Source: Triparma columacea (lineage: Eukaryota > Sar > Bolidophyceae > Parmales > Triparmaceae). From it: DNA of 64,000 nt. Location of the stretch: contig BRYA01000190.1 of the NCBI GenBank assembly GCA_030267965.1, positions 26,834-90,833 of the forward strand, given 5' to 3'. The translations under genes were made by a program, and so were the position numbers. The notes under the pieces were generated by a model, which ran no database searches, had not been told where the DNA came from, and saw nothing but the letters and a program-made list of their open reading frames with translations. Shown piece by piece: positions 22,191 through 31,957 of the stretch (positions are counted from its first letter, which is position 1; every line of letters starts with the position of its first letter).

Positions 22191-22999
22191 TTTAACAAAG
22201 AAGACGAATAAAACGAAGAGTTTGTTCACTAAAGTTCAAACCCTTTGAATATTTTTGGAGGAGGGAGTCTGGTGGGGGGGAACTTGGTTAATCGAGGCAA
22301 TGATGGGAGAGGGCTGAGGGCTGAGGAGACCAAGGAGTCGATGATTCGACGTCTGAAGACACGGACTCCTTATCGTTTCTGGTTCAATTAGCGCCAGCTT
22401 TTGAAGTCAAACTTTCTGTTGCATGAAACTCATTTTGAATTTTCACTCCGTCCCGTCGGCCAAACCGATAATACCACGCAGCTTGCAACCCCCCAACGCT
22501 CCTTTGCTCAACCCCCCGCTTCCACCCCGACATCACAATTTTGAAGAGCTCTCCAACATGTCTCATCACCCAATTTCCTCAACAAGAAAAAGCCAAAATC
22601 GAGTCTGTGAGTCCACAAATTGAATAACGACGATTCAGCGATATGTCTACTTTCCAAGAACCCATCACTACACAACAACGACACGCAGATGCAGAACGAT
22701 ATGAAACCATGGGGAAAATTACAAATTCTGCGGGTCTTCGATAGACCTTCAGATTGGATTCCCTGCTCTCATCCCCTCGCCCCCCTCGTTTTTCACTTGA
22801 CCATTTGACGTTATACTATAATGCATGTCCTCCCACAAACGAGAATAATCTATAATTGCGAAATGGGCTACTTTTCCATTCCCTGATCGCCCGTCTCCTT
22901 CTTAACCCTCTCCTCCTGCTCCCCTGACCCCCTCTGTCCTGCCCTAACCCGTTCTCTCCCCCGTTCTCTCCCCCCATCTCCCAGAGAATATAATATAAA
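22191..22999. other. intergenic region upstream of NAC beta, holding a dispersed repeat
   Basis: No convincing gene is present in these 809 bases. They include one copy of a dispersed repeat (22532-22615), and end in a long pyrimidine tract with CAG at 22982-22984, 15 bases before the NAC beta start. That pattern fits a 3' splice site in the 5' untranslated region. Confidence 0.55.
22532..22615 (+). repeat. dispersed repeat, copy A
   Basis: This 84-base segment matches 56356-56437 in the same orientation. The first 51 bases (from CATCACAATTTTGAAG to ATTTCCTCA) are identical; after that there are a few substitutions and a small indel. Each copy contains ATGTCTCATCACC and ends in a GTGAGTCC that looks like a splice donor. 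Confidence 0.93.
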
Positions 23000-23515
23000 A
23001 TGACTGAGACTGAAATGGAGGCCGCTCGCAAGGCCATGATTGCCAAGCGATTCGGGGGAAAGGCTGGAGGGGCAAAGATGGGAGGAAAGGGAACCATGAG
23101 GCGTGTGAAGAAGACTGCTTCCAAGTCTTCGGCCGGGGAGACCGATAGGAAGCTCGCCGGTGTCGTGAAGAAGCTCGGGGCCACCAACATCCCAGGAATT
23201 GAGGAGGTCAACCTCTTCAAGGATGACGGCAAGGTCATCCACTTTGTGAACCCCAAGGTGCAAGCCTCCATCGCCGCCAACACCTACATCATCAGCGGCA
23301 ACGCCGACACCGTCGGCCTCGAGACCCTCCTCCCCGGGGTCGTCAGCCAGATGGGGCCCGAGATGATCCAGAACCTCCAGGCCCAGATGCAGGCCATGGG
23401 GGCCGGCATGGCCGCCAACGCCAACGCCAATGCCGTAGCCGATGATGACTCCGACGACGACGACGTCCCGGACCTCGTGGAGGGACAGGACTTCGAGGCT
23501 GCGTCCAACAATTAA
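23000..23515 (+). CDS. BTF3: nascent polypeptide-associated complex subunit beta (BTF3)
   Basis: A single coding exon gives 171 residues. NAC beta pairs with NAC alpha, docks on the ribosome at the exit tunnel and shields new chains. The N-terminus has the ribosome-binding basic motif region (AKRFGGKAGG followed by GGKGTMRRVKK), as in the family's RRKxKK site. The NAC domain follows with IPGIEEVNLFKDDGKVIHF and NPKVQASIAANTY. The tail ends in acidic VPDLVEGQDFEA, usual for the family. The ATG at 23000 follows a CAG at 22982-22984, suggesting a 5' UTR intron. Confidence 0.95.
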   Translation: MTETEMEAARKAMIAKRFGGKAGGAKMGGKGTMRRVKKTASKSSAGETDRKLAGVVKKLGATNIPGIEEVNLFKDDGKVIHFVNPKVQASIAANTYIISGNADTVGLETLLPGVVSQMGPEMIQNLQAQMQAMGAGMAANANANAVADDDSDDDDVPDLVEGQDFEAASNN

Positions 23516-23654
23516 ATGCTTTTATTTGCTCAAAAAATATACCAACACTCTTCCTATCTTTTCTCGCTGTATCTTGTATCTTTCCTTCACTGTCATTAGC
23601 CACCACCTCCCCCCCCCCTTCTCTCTCTCCCCCCTCTCCCCCCCCTCTCCCTCC

Positions 23655-26166
23655 CTACCGGTGTCCCTTATCCCACCATCCCCCCTGTCCGTACCCTTGT
23701 TGTTGTCCGTAAAACTGCGTCGGGTCCCACACCCCAACTCCCCCCCCCTGCTGTTGCATCTTCTCCCACTCCTCAGTCTCCTTCTTCTGTTTCGCGATGA
23801 GCATCTGCTGTTCCATCCAGCTAAGTTCCTTCCCCCCCTGTCCCTCCCCTCCCGCCGGCGCGGCCATTGCTCCCTGCTGGGGTTGGGGTGGTAGTCCGTT
23901 AGGTTGCCCCGCCATCCCCTGCCCCTGCTGCCCGTACGCCCCGTAGCCCCCCCCCTGTCCTCCCCCCCCCCCCCCCTGCTGCTGCTGCTGCCCGTAGCCC
24001 CCGTACGTCCCCGCTCCAAAGTAACCCGGACCTCCTCCTCCGACGGGCGGGGGGGGCTGACCGTACGCCCCGTACGCCCCCTGGTTCGGCGGTGGCATCG
24101 TGTTCGGCGGTCTAACCGCCTGCTGCTGCGGCATTGCCGGGGGGGGTGGTATCTGTTGTCCCCCCTGCTGCGTCGCTGCGGCCGCTACTACCGCCGCCGC
24201 CGCGTCCCTGTATTCCTTGTCTCCCTCCCCCCCCGCGCTTTCCGCGGCCTCCCCCCCCACCCCGCCGCCCCCCTGAGTCATCCAAGCCGGTAGTGTGTTA
24301 CCTCTCCCTCTCCCTCTCCCTCTACCCATCCCCTGCTGCTGCGCCCCCGGCCCCCCCACCCCGTACGCCCCCCCCATGGGCGGTCCCGCCCTAGGCCCCC
24401 CCCTCCCCAGTACAGGTATGACCTCACACATTTGTTGTCTAGGTGGTCCTCTTCCTAGGACAGGTATCTCCTCCTCCTCCTGTCCTGCCCCCCCCGCCGT
24501 CCCTGGGGGCAGCCCCGCCTTCGGCGGCGGGGGCGCCTTCCCGTCCAGCTCGTTCATGAAGCTCGCGTACTCCGTGTCGAGGACCTCCTTGGTGACTCCT
24601 GCCCTCCCTCCCCCCGCTGCAGCCACGGGGCAGTCCCTGGCCACGTGTGAGGCGTCCCCGCAAATGCTGCACTTGATGGAAACGCCTGTGCCCTTGTAGC
24701 TGTTGAAGCGGGTGGGGCAGGCGAACGCCCTGTGCCCCTTTTGTGCGCAGAGTGTGCAGTACTCGTCCTCCTTCAGGGTTCCGTTCATGATGGCGAGTTC
24801 CCTGAGCTGCCTTTGCTTGTGTTCGTTTTTGTCGTCGTCGATCACCACGAGCATGTCCCTGATGACCTGGCACGCCCTGTCGACCTGTTCCTTGGTGTCC
24901 CCTGTCAGGAGAACGTGGAGATCCTCGTCCTCACCCTCCATGGCCTTGCCGTCCCGCCGGCCCCGCGCGCCCTCCTTCACGCTGCCCTTGCCGCGGATGG
25001 CGACCTTGCACCCGGTCTTGGCCTCGAGCTCCCTCTGGGTCTTGCCTCTGGGTCCGATGATAAGGCCTATGAAGTTGTAGGTCGGGTGGTCCTTAACAGG
25101 TATGAACACCTTCCCCTTCCTTTTCCTCTTGGTGAAGCTCCCCGGCAGCAGCCTCCTGTCAAGGTCGTAGATCTCCTCCATGACGTCCAGCTTGTTCTCC
25201 TCGTAGCGCTCCTTCCAGCGGGCCTCCCTGCTGTTGGTCTTGCGGCCGTAGGAGTCGTAGATGGGGGGGGGGGAGGGGGAACGGTCTGGGTGGCTCTTTG
25301 GGAGCTTCTTGACCCTTATAACCTCAATGGCAATGTCGTTGATCTTCTGACCGAGCTCCTTGAGCTTTAACTGAAGGCTGAGGTACTTCTTGTTCGTGTC
25401 GGGGGTCAGGCTTATCATGCCAACGCCAGGGACGATGGTCTGGATCTGCGTATTTTTGGAGGTGAAGAGCCCGAGTGAAGGGGTGTAGAGGGGTATAGAG
25501 GGGTGTAGTAAGGGTTGTGTTAGTTGTTTACACCTCACCCAACTTGGTCGTCTCATTGCTCAGCTTCCTCTCTCCCCTCCCCCCCCCTCTCTCTCACCTC
25601 CTTCTGCGTGCTCGCACCCCACCTGCTCCTTCCCCTCTTTTGTGTCTTTTCCCCTTCCTCCTCTCCAGGTTCAGCCTTGGCCCCCCACCTGCTTCTCCTC
25701 TTCTTCTTTGGTACCTCCTCCTTGTCCTCCTTCTTGTCCTCCCCCTTCTCCTTGTCCTCCCCCCCCATGTCGTCCCCTATCTTCCTCTTCTCGCTAACCT
25801 TCAAGTACAGGCTGTAAACATCCTTCCAGCCTCCCCAAGTAGCGAGGTCCTGCCAGAAGGAGGGGAAAGCTCCGTGTTTTGTGCGTAGGGCTGGAAGTTC
25901 AGCGTTATGTGATGCTGAGTACCATCTATATATTAGAATGAGTGGGGATGTGTGTGTGTAAGTGCGTGTGTGTGCGTGTGTGTGTAAATATTTGGGGTGA
26001 TGAGAGGAGCCACGGAGCAGTCCATTGTTAGTTGTCCATTAAAAATTGTTAAAGGCCCTTATTGGCGCTAATTTCCTTTCACTTACACTTTAAGTAATGG
26101 ATGAAGCTTTTGTTGCGTAGCTTGAACTTCAGCAAGTTCCTCCTTCTCATTTTGATCGTTTCCCAT
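23655..26166 (-). CDS. SF1: splicing factor 1 / branchpoint-binding protein
   Basis: Exons 26166-26087, 25925-25598 and 25445-23655 give 732 residues. SF1/BBP binds the intron branchpoint in the early spliceosome together with U2AF. The N-terminal part holds two U2AF-ligand-like motifs, KKKRRSRWGA and QKRGRSRWGA. Next come the SF1 helix-hairpin region (YDSYGRKTNSREARWKERYE), the KH/QUA2 domain with FIGLIIGPRGKTQRELE, and two CCHC zinc knuckles (CTLCAQKGHRAFAC and CSICGDASHVARDC). The C-terminal 300 residues are Pro/Gly/Gln-rich. The upstream 26166 exon codes a conserved-looking 130-residue extension; GHHFWEE precedes the ATG in frame, so yet another 5' exon may exist. It is divergent from the SPD-2-like gene. 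Confidence 0.92.
25949..25985. repeat. GT-rich microsatellite in SF1 intron 1
   Basis: Alternating GT with single interruptions fills this segment of the intron between 25926 and 26086. Confidence 0.85.
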
Positions 26167-26584
26167 TTCTTCCCAAAAGTGATGGCCTGGAAAAAATGTG
26201 AGAATGTGGCCTAAGAGATGTTAAGGGATAATGAAAATGGACGAAAGACCTGTTGCTAATTAAACGCACTGCGCTTTATTGTCAGTCCAAGCGCGTCGAA
26301 GGTGTCCGAGACACGCTTCTCAGCAGGGTGGGTGGGTGGCCCCATTTCTCCTCATTTCCTTCTCCCTCCCTTATTTTGAGCATTTTTGCCTTAAACTCTT
26401 TTACTCTGCATCTCTCACCGAATTTGTCACTAAATCGCTTGAAAGTAGTCAGAATTGGCATTTTAGAGATTGTAGAGCATCGAAAGCACTCAAATCCCCC
26501 TAAAAGGTCACCAAGAACAGCAAAAGGCTCTTCTCAAGCACTCACCTCCTCGGTGTTCAAAAGTATCGAGGCCAAAAAGTTCCA
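26167..26584. promoter_or_regulatory. divergent intergenic region between SF1 and the SPD-2-like gene
   Basis: About 418 bases lie between two start codons on opposite strands. No motif or repeat stands out. Part may contain an upstream SF1 exon, because the SF1 frame stays open for several codons past its ATG to a CAG. Confidence 0.35.
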
Positions 26585-26806
26585 ATGGATTCAAACGATA
26601 CACCACCACATACACCTACTACTGTACACATGCAATTTAGTCCAACAGGATCATTATCACTATCATACTTATCAACAGCTTCAAATACCACACCCTTAGT
26701 ATCACCAAAATCACAAGGAGAGGAGACAACTAATATCCCAACTAATATCAACGTTGACGGCAACATTGACATCAACACCAACACCGCTACTACCACCACC
26801 ACCACC

Positions 26807-26839
<33 letters not shown>

Positions 26840-29800
26840 GCTCGCCTCAAAATCACATCCAAAATGCCCAAAATCAACAACGAGGAGAATGTAAGCCCCC
26901 AGATCGGTACATCCCCTGGAACACCCTTCTCAAAGTTCTCCAAGGTGCAAGTCTCCAAGGTGCAAGTCTCCAAGATGCAAGTCTCCAAGATGCTCCTACC
27001 CTTCACTCCCCAACCCGCACCCACAACATCCAACGAACCCAAGCCCTCAGACCCCTTCCCCTCAGACCCCTTCCCCTCAGACACCACACCAAACCCTCTC
27101 CGCGAGTCCCAGGATTTCCTGAACCCAACATCCCAGTCTAAGCTCGCCAAAATCTCCCAAAACCTCGACCGCCAGAACACGGACGAGTTCATCCTCCTCG
27201 AGGCCCAGGCTGTCCTCTCCACCCCCTCAGCCCCCCTCGACCCCACCCCCCCTACCACCCCCTCCCCCCCCATAGCTGACCTGTCCAATTACCTAACAGC
27301 GACGGGGGAGAAGAACTTCGATTCACCACAATCAACATGCTCCCTCCACCTCACCCCAACGCCCCAGCAGCCCTTAACCCCCGTCCAAACCCCCAAGATA
27401 AAGCCCAACCTCCGTTCCGGCAGCACCGGCTCAAGTTCCGGAAGTTGGGTGTCAGATTACTGGGCCCTCGACTCCACCGACGCCGCCTCTTCCTTGCACA
27501 AGAAGAGGAAGGGACCAGCAAGTGCTGACCTTACCCCCTCAGCTCAGCCTCCCCCCGCTTCTGCCTCCCACCACCGCAGGCGGGTTAGCTGGGGTTTGGC
27601 CGGGTCGTTCGATTCCCCCGACCCCTCCGTAGGGTCCTCAGGAGGGAGCCCGTTCGAAGGGTACGGTACGCCTGAGGTTAGGAGGAGGGTAAGGGACATA
27701 CAGAGGGCGGACGTTGGGGGGAGGGGGAGCGGACTCACGAGAAAGAGGGGAGATAGGGAAGGGACGAAGGAGGGGGAGGAGGATATACTAAGGAAAGAGA
27801 TAAAAGGGATTAAGAAGGACTACAAAAGACCCGTCGGACCACCAACGCTAGGATCCAAGGGGACCGCGGTGAAGGAGCAGGAGGCGGGAGGGGAATCGGC
27901 ACCGAAAGATAGACCGGGGAGGAAATCTAAAAACTTTGGACCTATGATCGGACCGTGCGCTCCTACCTTAAACTCGGCCCACCCCAAGTTGGAGCAGGCG
28001 TTCAAAGGGGGGGACTCGGAGAACAGGAAGGGGGAGAAGGGAGATGGGAGGGAGGGGGAGAGCATGGTCTTACATCACAGGATCGTACCACCGGTACCAC
28101 CGGTAATGAGCCCACCGACGTCACTAGTAACGGACGTGGAGTCACGCCTCCGAGTTATGTTCCCATGGGTGAGCCCAGAATCAATGAAGGCCACGGCGAA
28201 GGCGACGGCAGTTAAAATTGTTGAGAAGGGCAGGTTCCAAGAGTGGGATGAAAAAATTATAAAGGGGGTCGGAACGGGGGGGGGAGAGGAGGACGAGGAG
28301 GGGAGGGGCAGGAGCGACGCGGTGGTAAACAAGGAGGAGAACGAAGCGGACGAAGCGGGGGGAGGAGGGGAGGATGGAGATGGTACTCATACGGTTGAAG
28401 CAGAACTACCTGCACAAGGGGAGGCAACAACGACAGAAGAAGCTGCGACTACTACGGAGGGAGAGGCGTTAACAAGGCAAGGGCAGGGAGGAGGAGAAGC
28501 GGCGACTTGGGAGAGGCGGGGAGAGCAGGCTTGGGGAGAAGTTAAGACGCAGGAGAGGATCAGACAGGAGAGACCCTTCCCGGACAGACGGCCGGTCTGG
28601 ACGCCGGTAAAATCTACGCACTCGTCACCACCTACTAGGAGACCTTTCCCGACGCCGGAAAAGTACGAGAGAGTAATATCCAAGACTGAGAACGGACACA
28701 CAATTACGGATAGATCGTTCCCGTCTTTCGACGACGACGACGACGACGACGAAGAATTTGGAGAAGAAGGAGATACCTCTATACCATCAAGGATGCCGGT
28801 CTCCACTCCCTGTCGGTCCCCCGCCGTAGTTGACGTTAGGTCGTCCTTAGACCAGCCGGCGAAGGCGAAGTTGATGAGCGGTAAACCCACAACGCCCTGC
28901 GAGCTCAAGTACTTGAACAACACGTGGACGCTGACACCGGTGAAGGCCCCATCTACAGAAGCAAACTCGTACCCATCTACCCCCCCAACCTCGTCCCCAT
29001 CTACCTCAATGCGTCGGCCTCAACGGGTTGGTGAGGCTAGGATACAAATAACGTTCCGGTGCTACACTGAGGACTCACCAATGTCGGCGGCGTTACCTCT
29101 AAGCAACTTGACGGACGATGACGTTGAGTTCAAGATAGAGTCGTCCAACGAAGATATGTGGAAAGTTGAGAAGAGGAACGTTATGGTTAAAAGGGGAAAC
29201 ACGGAAGAGGTGAGAAATGGGTTGGGGCAAAAGAAGGAGGGGGAAGAAACAGAGACACGTAGTTGGAGGGAACCTTCCTAGGTTGGAGCACAAGAATAAG
29301 CTAAACGCTAAAACAAAAAAAAACAAAAACACAACACACCCTCAACCCCAAACGCAGGTCAGGATATCTTTCAAACCCCCCGTCCTCCCCACTCGCGTCT
29401 TTGCTACGTTGAGTATATCAAGCGGTCTGGTGCGTTCCCCCTCCCATGTTTTCCTCCTCGGCGACGTCGTAAGTTCTCCCCTCCTCCAGGTCGACAGGGG
29501 CGTTATGGCCTGGACGGGAGGGGGGGTCGGGAGCAAACTTCTCAAGCTAAGGAACTCGGGGAAGGACAGGTTCAAGATAAGGGCGGAGATACAGGGGGGG
29601 GACGAAGATGCGTTCGAGATCATTGGGGAACCAAGCAAACATCTAAGACCGGGCAAGGTGAGGTATTGGACAACGTTACGGAGGCTGGAGGGATCAAGGA
29701 AATGAGGAGGACGCTCAAATTCATTGTGCTAACAACCGCACGGCTATATCTCGCCTTCTCTCTCTCCCCCCCCCCCCGATATTCGAAAGGAATCGAGCGT

Positions 29801-30925
29801 CAGGGTGGAGTGCAAAGATAACATGGTCGGAGAAAGGACCTCAACCCTAGTCCTAAGCATCACCCCATNNNNNNNNNNNNNNNNNNNNNNNNNNNNNNNN
29901 NNNNNTAGAGGACGTCGTGCACTTCAGGGAACCGAGAATCTACGACGTTACCTTAAGCAAGTGCGGAGGGAGCGTATTCAAGAGGAGGGCGACCTCCCCA
30001 ACCCCCTCCCCCGCCCTCCCCCCGCCCCCCCCCCCGGAGCTGGAGGAGAAGGTCAGGGGTGTCGGTGGAATTTGGGGGGAGTACGTAGGGAACGGTGTTA
30101 TGAAACCTTTCAACGACGAGCTCTTTTCGGGTACGGTCGTACAACACATGGGGGGGGAGGAGGGAGGGCTCTGGAGGGTCAGGTACGAGGACGGGGACGA
30201 GGAGGACATGGAGCTCCCGGAGCTCGTGGCCGCCATGGAGCTCCACAAGAGGGGAGGGATCGTACCTTACAAGGGAGTCGAGGAGGGACTAAGGATACTC
30301 ATGGAGGAGGAAGACGCAGACGAGGAGGACCCGAACCCCGCCACCGCCACACCGATTACTGGACGCCGCAACAACAACGACACCGACATTACGTTCGAGC
30401 CGTCCACCAGCCTCCTGACGACCTCGGAAACCCCAGTCAGGAGGTCTAACTTCAACAACGACACCACGCTAGCCTCCGCTTTGGACGCGTCAACCAGGTC
30501 CACCCCCGCAACGGGGGAGGGGAGGGTGTACTTCAGGAGGAGCGTCGTCGAGTTCGGGGAGAAGCAGGTGGGGACGTGCGGGAGCATTAGACTGCAGCTT
30601 TGCAACTCTACTAAGAAGGAGGTCGTTGTTAGGGTCAGCGAGGTGAGGAACGGGGAGGGGGAGGGAAGCAAGGGGGGAAGGAATGAAAACTGGAAATTAA
30701 CCCCCCCCTCCCCCCCCCCCACCCCCCCCCACCTCCACACACCGACAGCCGAGTTGCCCCTTCGTGGTCTTACACAAGAAGATCAGACTGAAGCCCAAGG
30801 CATTCGTCAGGCTCCCGGTTCGGTTCGTCCCGGTCAGCAAGGGGCTCTGGGAGACCATGCTACACTGCGACGTTGGGGATGGGAGGAACGAGATTGTTGT
30901 TTTATTAAGGGGGGTTGGGAAGTAA
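26585..30925 (+). CDS. SPD-2/CEP192-like centrosomal scaffold with ASH domains
   Basis: Exons are 26585-29209, 29358-29657, 29790-29868 (into an N gap), 29906-30642 and 30749-30925, about 1300 residues. CEP192/SPD-2 recruits pericentriolar material and kinases at centrioles and basal bodies. The first 800 residues are disordered, Ser/Thr/Pro-rich and carry many SP/TP sites, with short repeats (SKVQVSKVQVSKMQV). Then come ASPM-SPD2-Hydin-like beta domains (ARIQITFRCYT, and in the last two exons VYFRRSVVEFGEKQVGTCGS through KAFVRLPVRFVPVSKGLWE). Between ASH parts lies a Tudor-like insert, LFSGTVVQHMG and WRVRYEDGDEEDMELPEL. The 37-N gap does not keep frame at its stated length. Confidence 0.72.
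26791..26838. repeat. ACC/AAC trinucleotide repeat coding poly-Thr and poly-Asn
   Basis: A run of ACC followed by AAC codes eleven threonines and six asparagines in the disordered N-terminus of the SPD-2-like protein. It is likely to vary in length. Confidence 0.9.
29869..29905. other. assembly gap (37 N) inside the SPD-2-like gene
   Basis: The unknown bases follow CACCCCAT and precede TAGAGGACGTC. The upstream exon leaves one base over and the downstream frame starts two bases in, so 37 bases would break the frame. The TAG at 29906-29908 could be a splice acceptor, so the gap may hide an intron. Confidence 0.95.
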
Positions 30926-31024
30926 CCAAAGAGGAAGAGTTTCATTTGTTTCTACCAATAGTGCAACCTTTTACCATTCATTACACCGCCCTCAACAACC
31001 CCTCCTTCCTCCCCCCCCCCCTCT

Positions 31025-31830
31025 CTACGCCAGCTGGCCTGAGTCTGTGATGAGTACAGGAACGCGTGTCCTACCCGCCTCCGATCCTACCTGCTCCACA
31101 GCAGAGACCACCTCCATCCCCTTCGTGACGCTCCCGAACACGACGTGCTTCCCGTCCAGCCAGTCGGTCTTGGCGGTGCAGAGGAAGAACTGGGAGCCGT
31201 TCGTGTTGGGACCGGCGTTCGCCATGGAAAGGACACCGGGACCAGCGTGCTGAGGAGGAAAAACAAATATATGGAGAGAAGGGGGGTGTTTGGGACCAAG
31301 TGGAAGCGGGGGGTTAGCAAGCCTACGACGGGAAAGCGCGACGAGAGGAGCCAAAGGGAAGCCCAGGCCTCCCCCTCACCTTCAAATTAAAATTCTCGTC
31401 AGAGAACTTCTCCCCATATATGCTCTCCCCCCCCGTCCCGTTGCCTCGGGTGAAGTCCCCGCCCTGGCACATGAACCCCGGTATGACTCGGTGGAAGATG
31501 GATCCCTTGAAATGTAGGGGCTTCCCTGACCTCCCAGCTCCTAGCTCCCCCGTGCACAGGGCGCGGAAGTTCTCGGCAGTGCGGGGGACGACGTCGCCCC
31601 GCAGTGTCATCTCAATGCGACCTGTGGGCCTTCCGCCCTGTAGGAAGGGGGGGGGGAAGAGGGGAAATATCATTGAGGAGCACAGTGCGATTGTCGACGG
31701 GGGGGGGATTTGGGGGTTAGAGGCTTCAATGCGTAACACAAGCTGAAAAAGTGGAGCAAACGAGAGGACAACTCACAATACTAATGTCGAAAAATACAAT
31801 AGGGCATATGCTAGCATCTTCATTGGCCAT
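31025..31830 (-). CDS. cyclophilin A-type peptidyl-prolyl isomerase
   Basis: Exons 31830-31777, 31637-31380 and 31249-31025 join in phase 0 to give 178 residues, close to the usual 165-175. It catalyses cis/trans isomerisation of prolyl bonds and is the target of cyclosporin in its family. Active-site residues are visible: the Arg in [14 protein letters not shown], the [22 protein letters not shown] block with the cyclosporin-binding Trp, and [10 protein letters not shown]. The N-terminus ([18 protein letters not shown]) has no targeting peptide, so it is probably cytosolic. The frame is open upstream of the ATG but only non-ATG codons are found. Confidence 0.95.
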
Positions 31831-31957
31831 GATGACTTGCTCAAGTTTTTGTTCCAGAATCAATTCCAAATAACAAAATGAAAAAAGCGCGACGATCGTT
31901 GACAACAATCGCAATTATCCCCTCCTTTTCATTCTTCTCTCTCTCCCGCCCTCACCC

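Noticed and set aside
23655..24300. Plus-strand Pro-rich frames opposite SF1
   Set aside because: They mirror the Gly/Gln/Pro-rich SF1 tail and have no own features.
25949..25985. GT repeat as a regulatory element
   Set aside because: It is a plain intronic microsatellite with no other support.
29805..30449. Reading frame running through the N gap
   Set aside because: It leaves the supported frame on the right side and lacks ASH or Tudor-like features.
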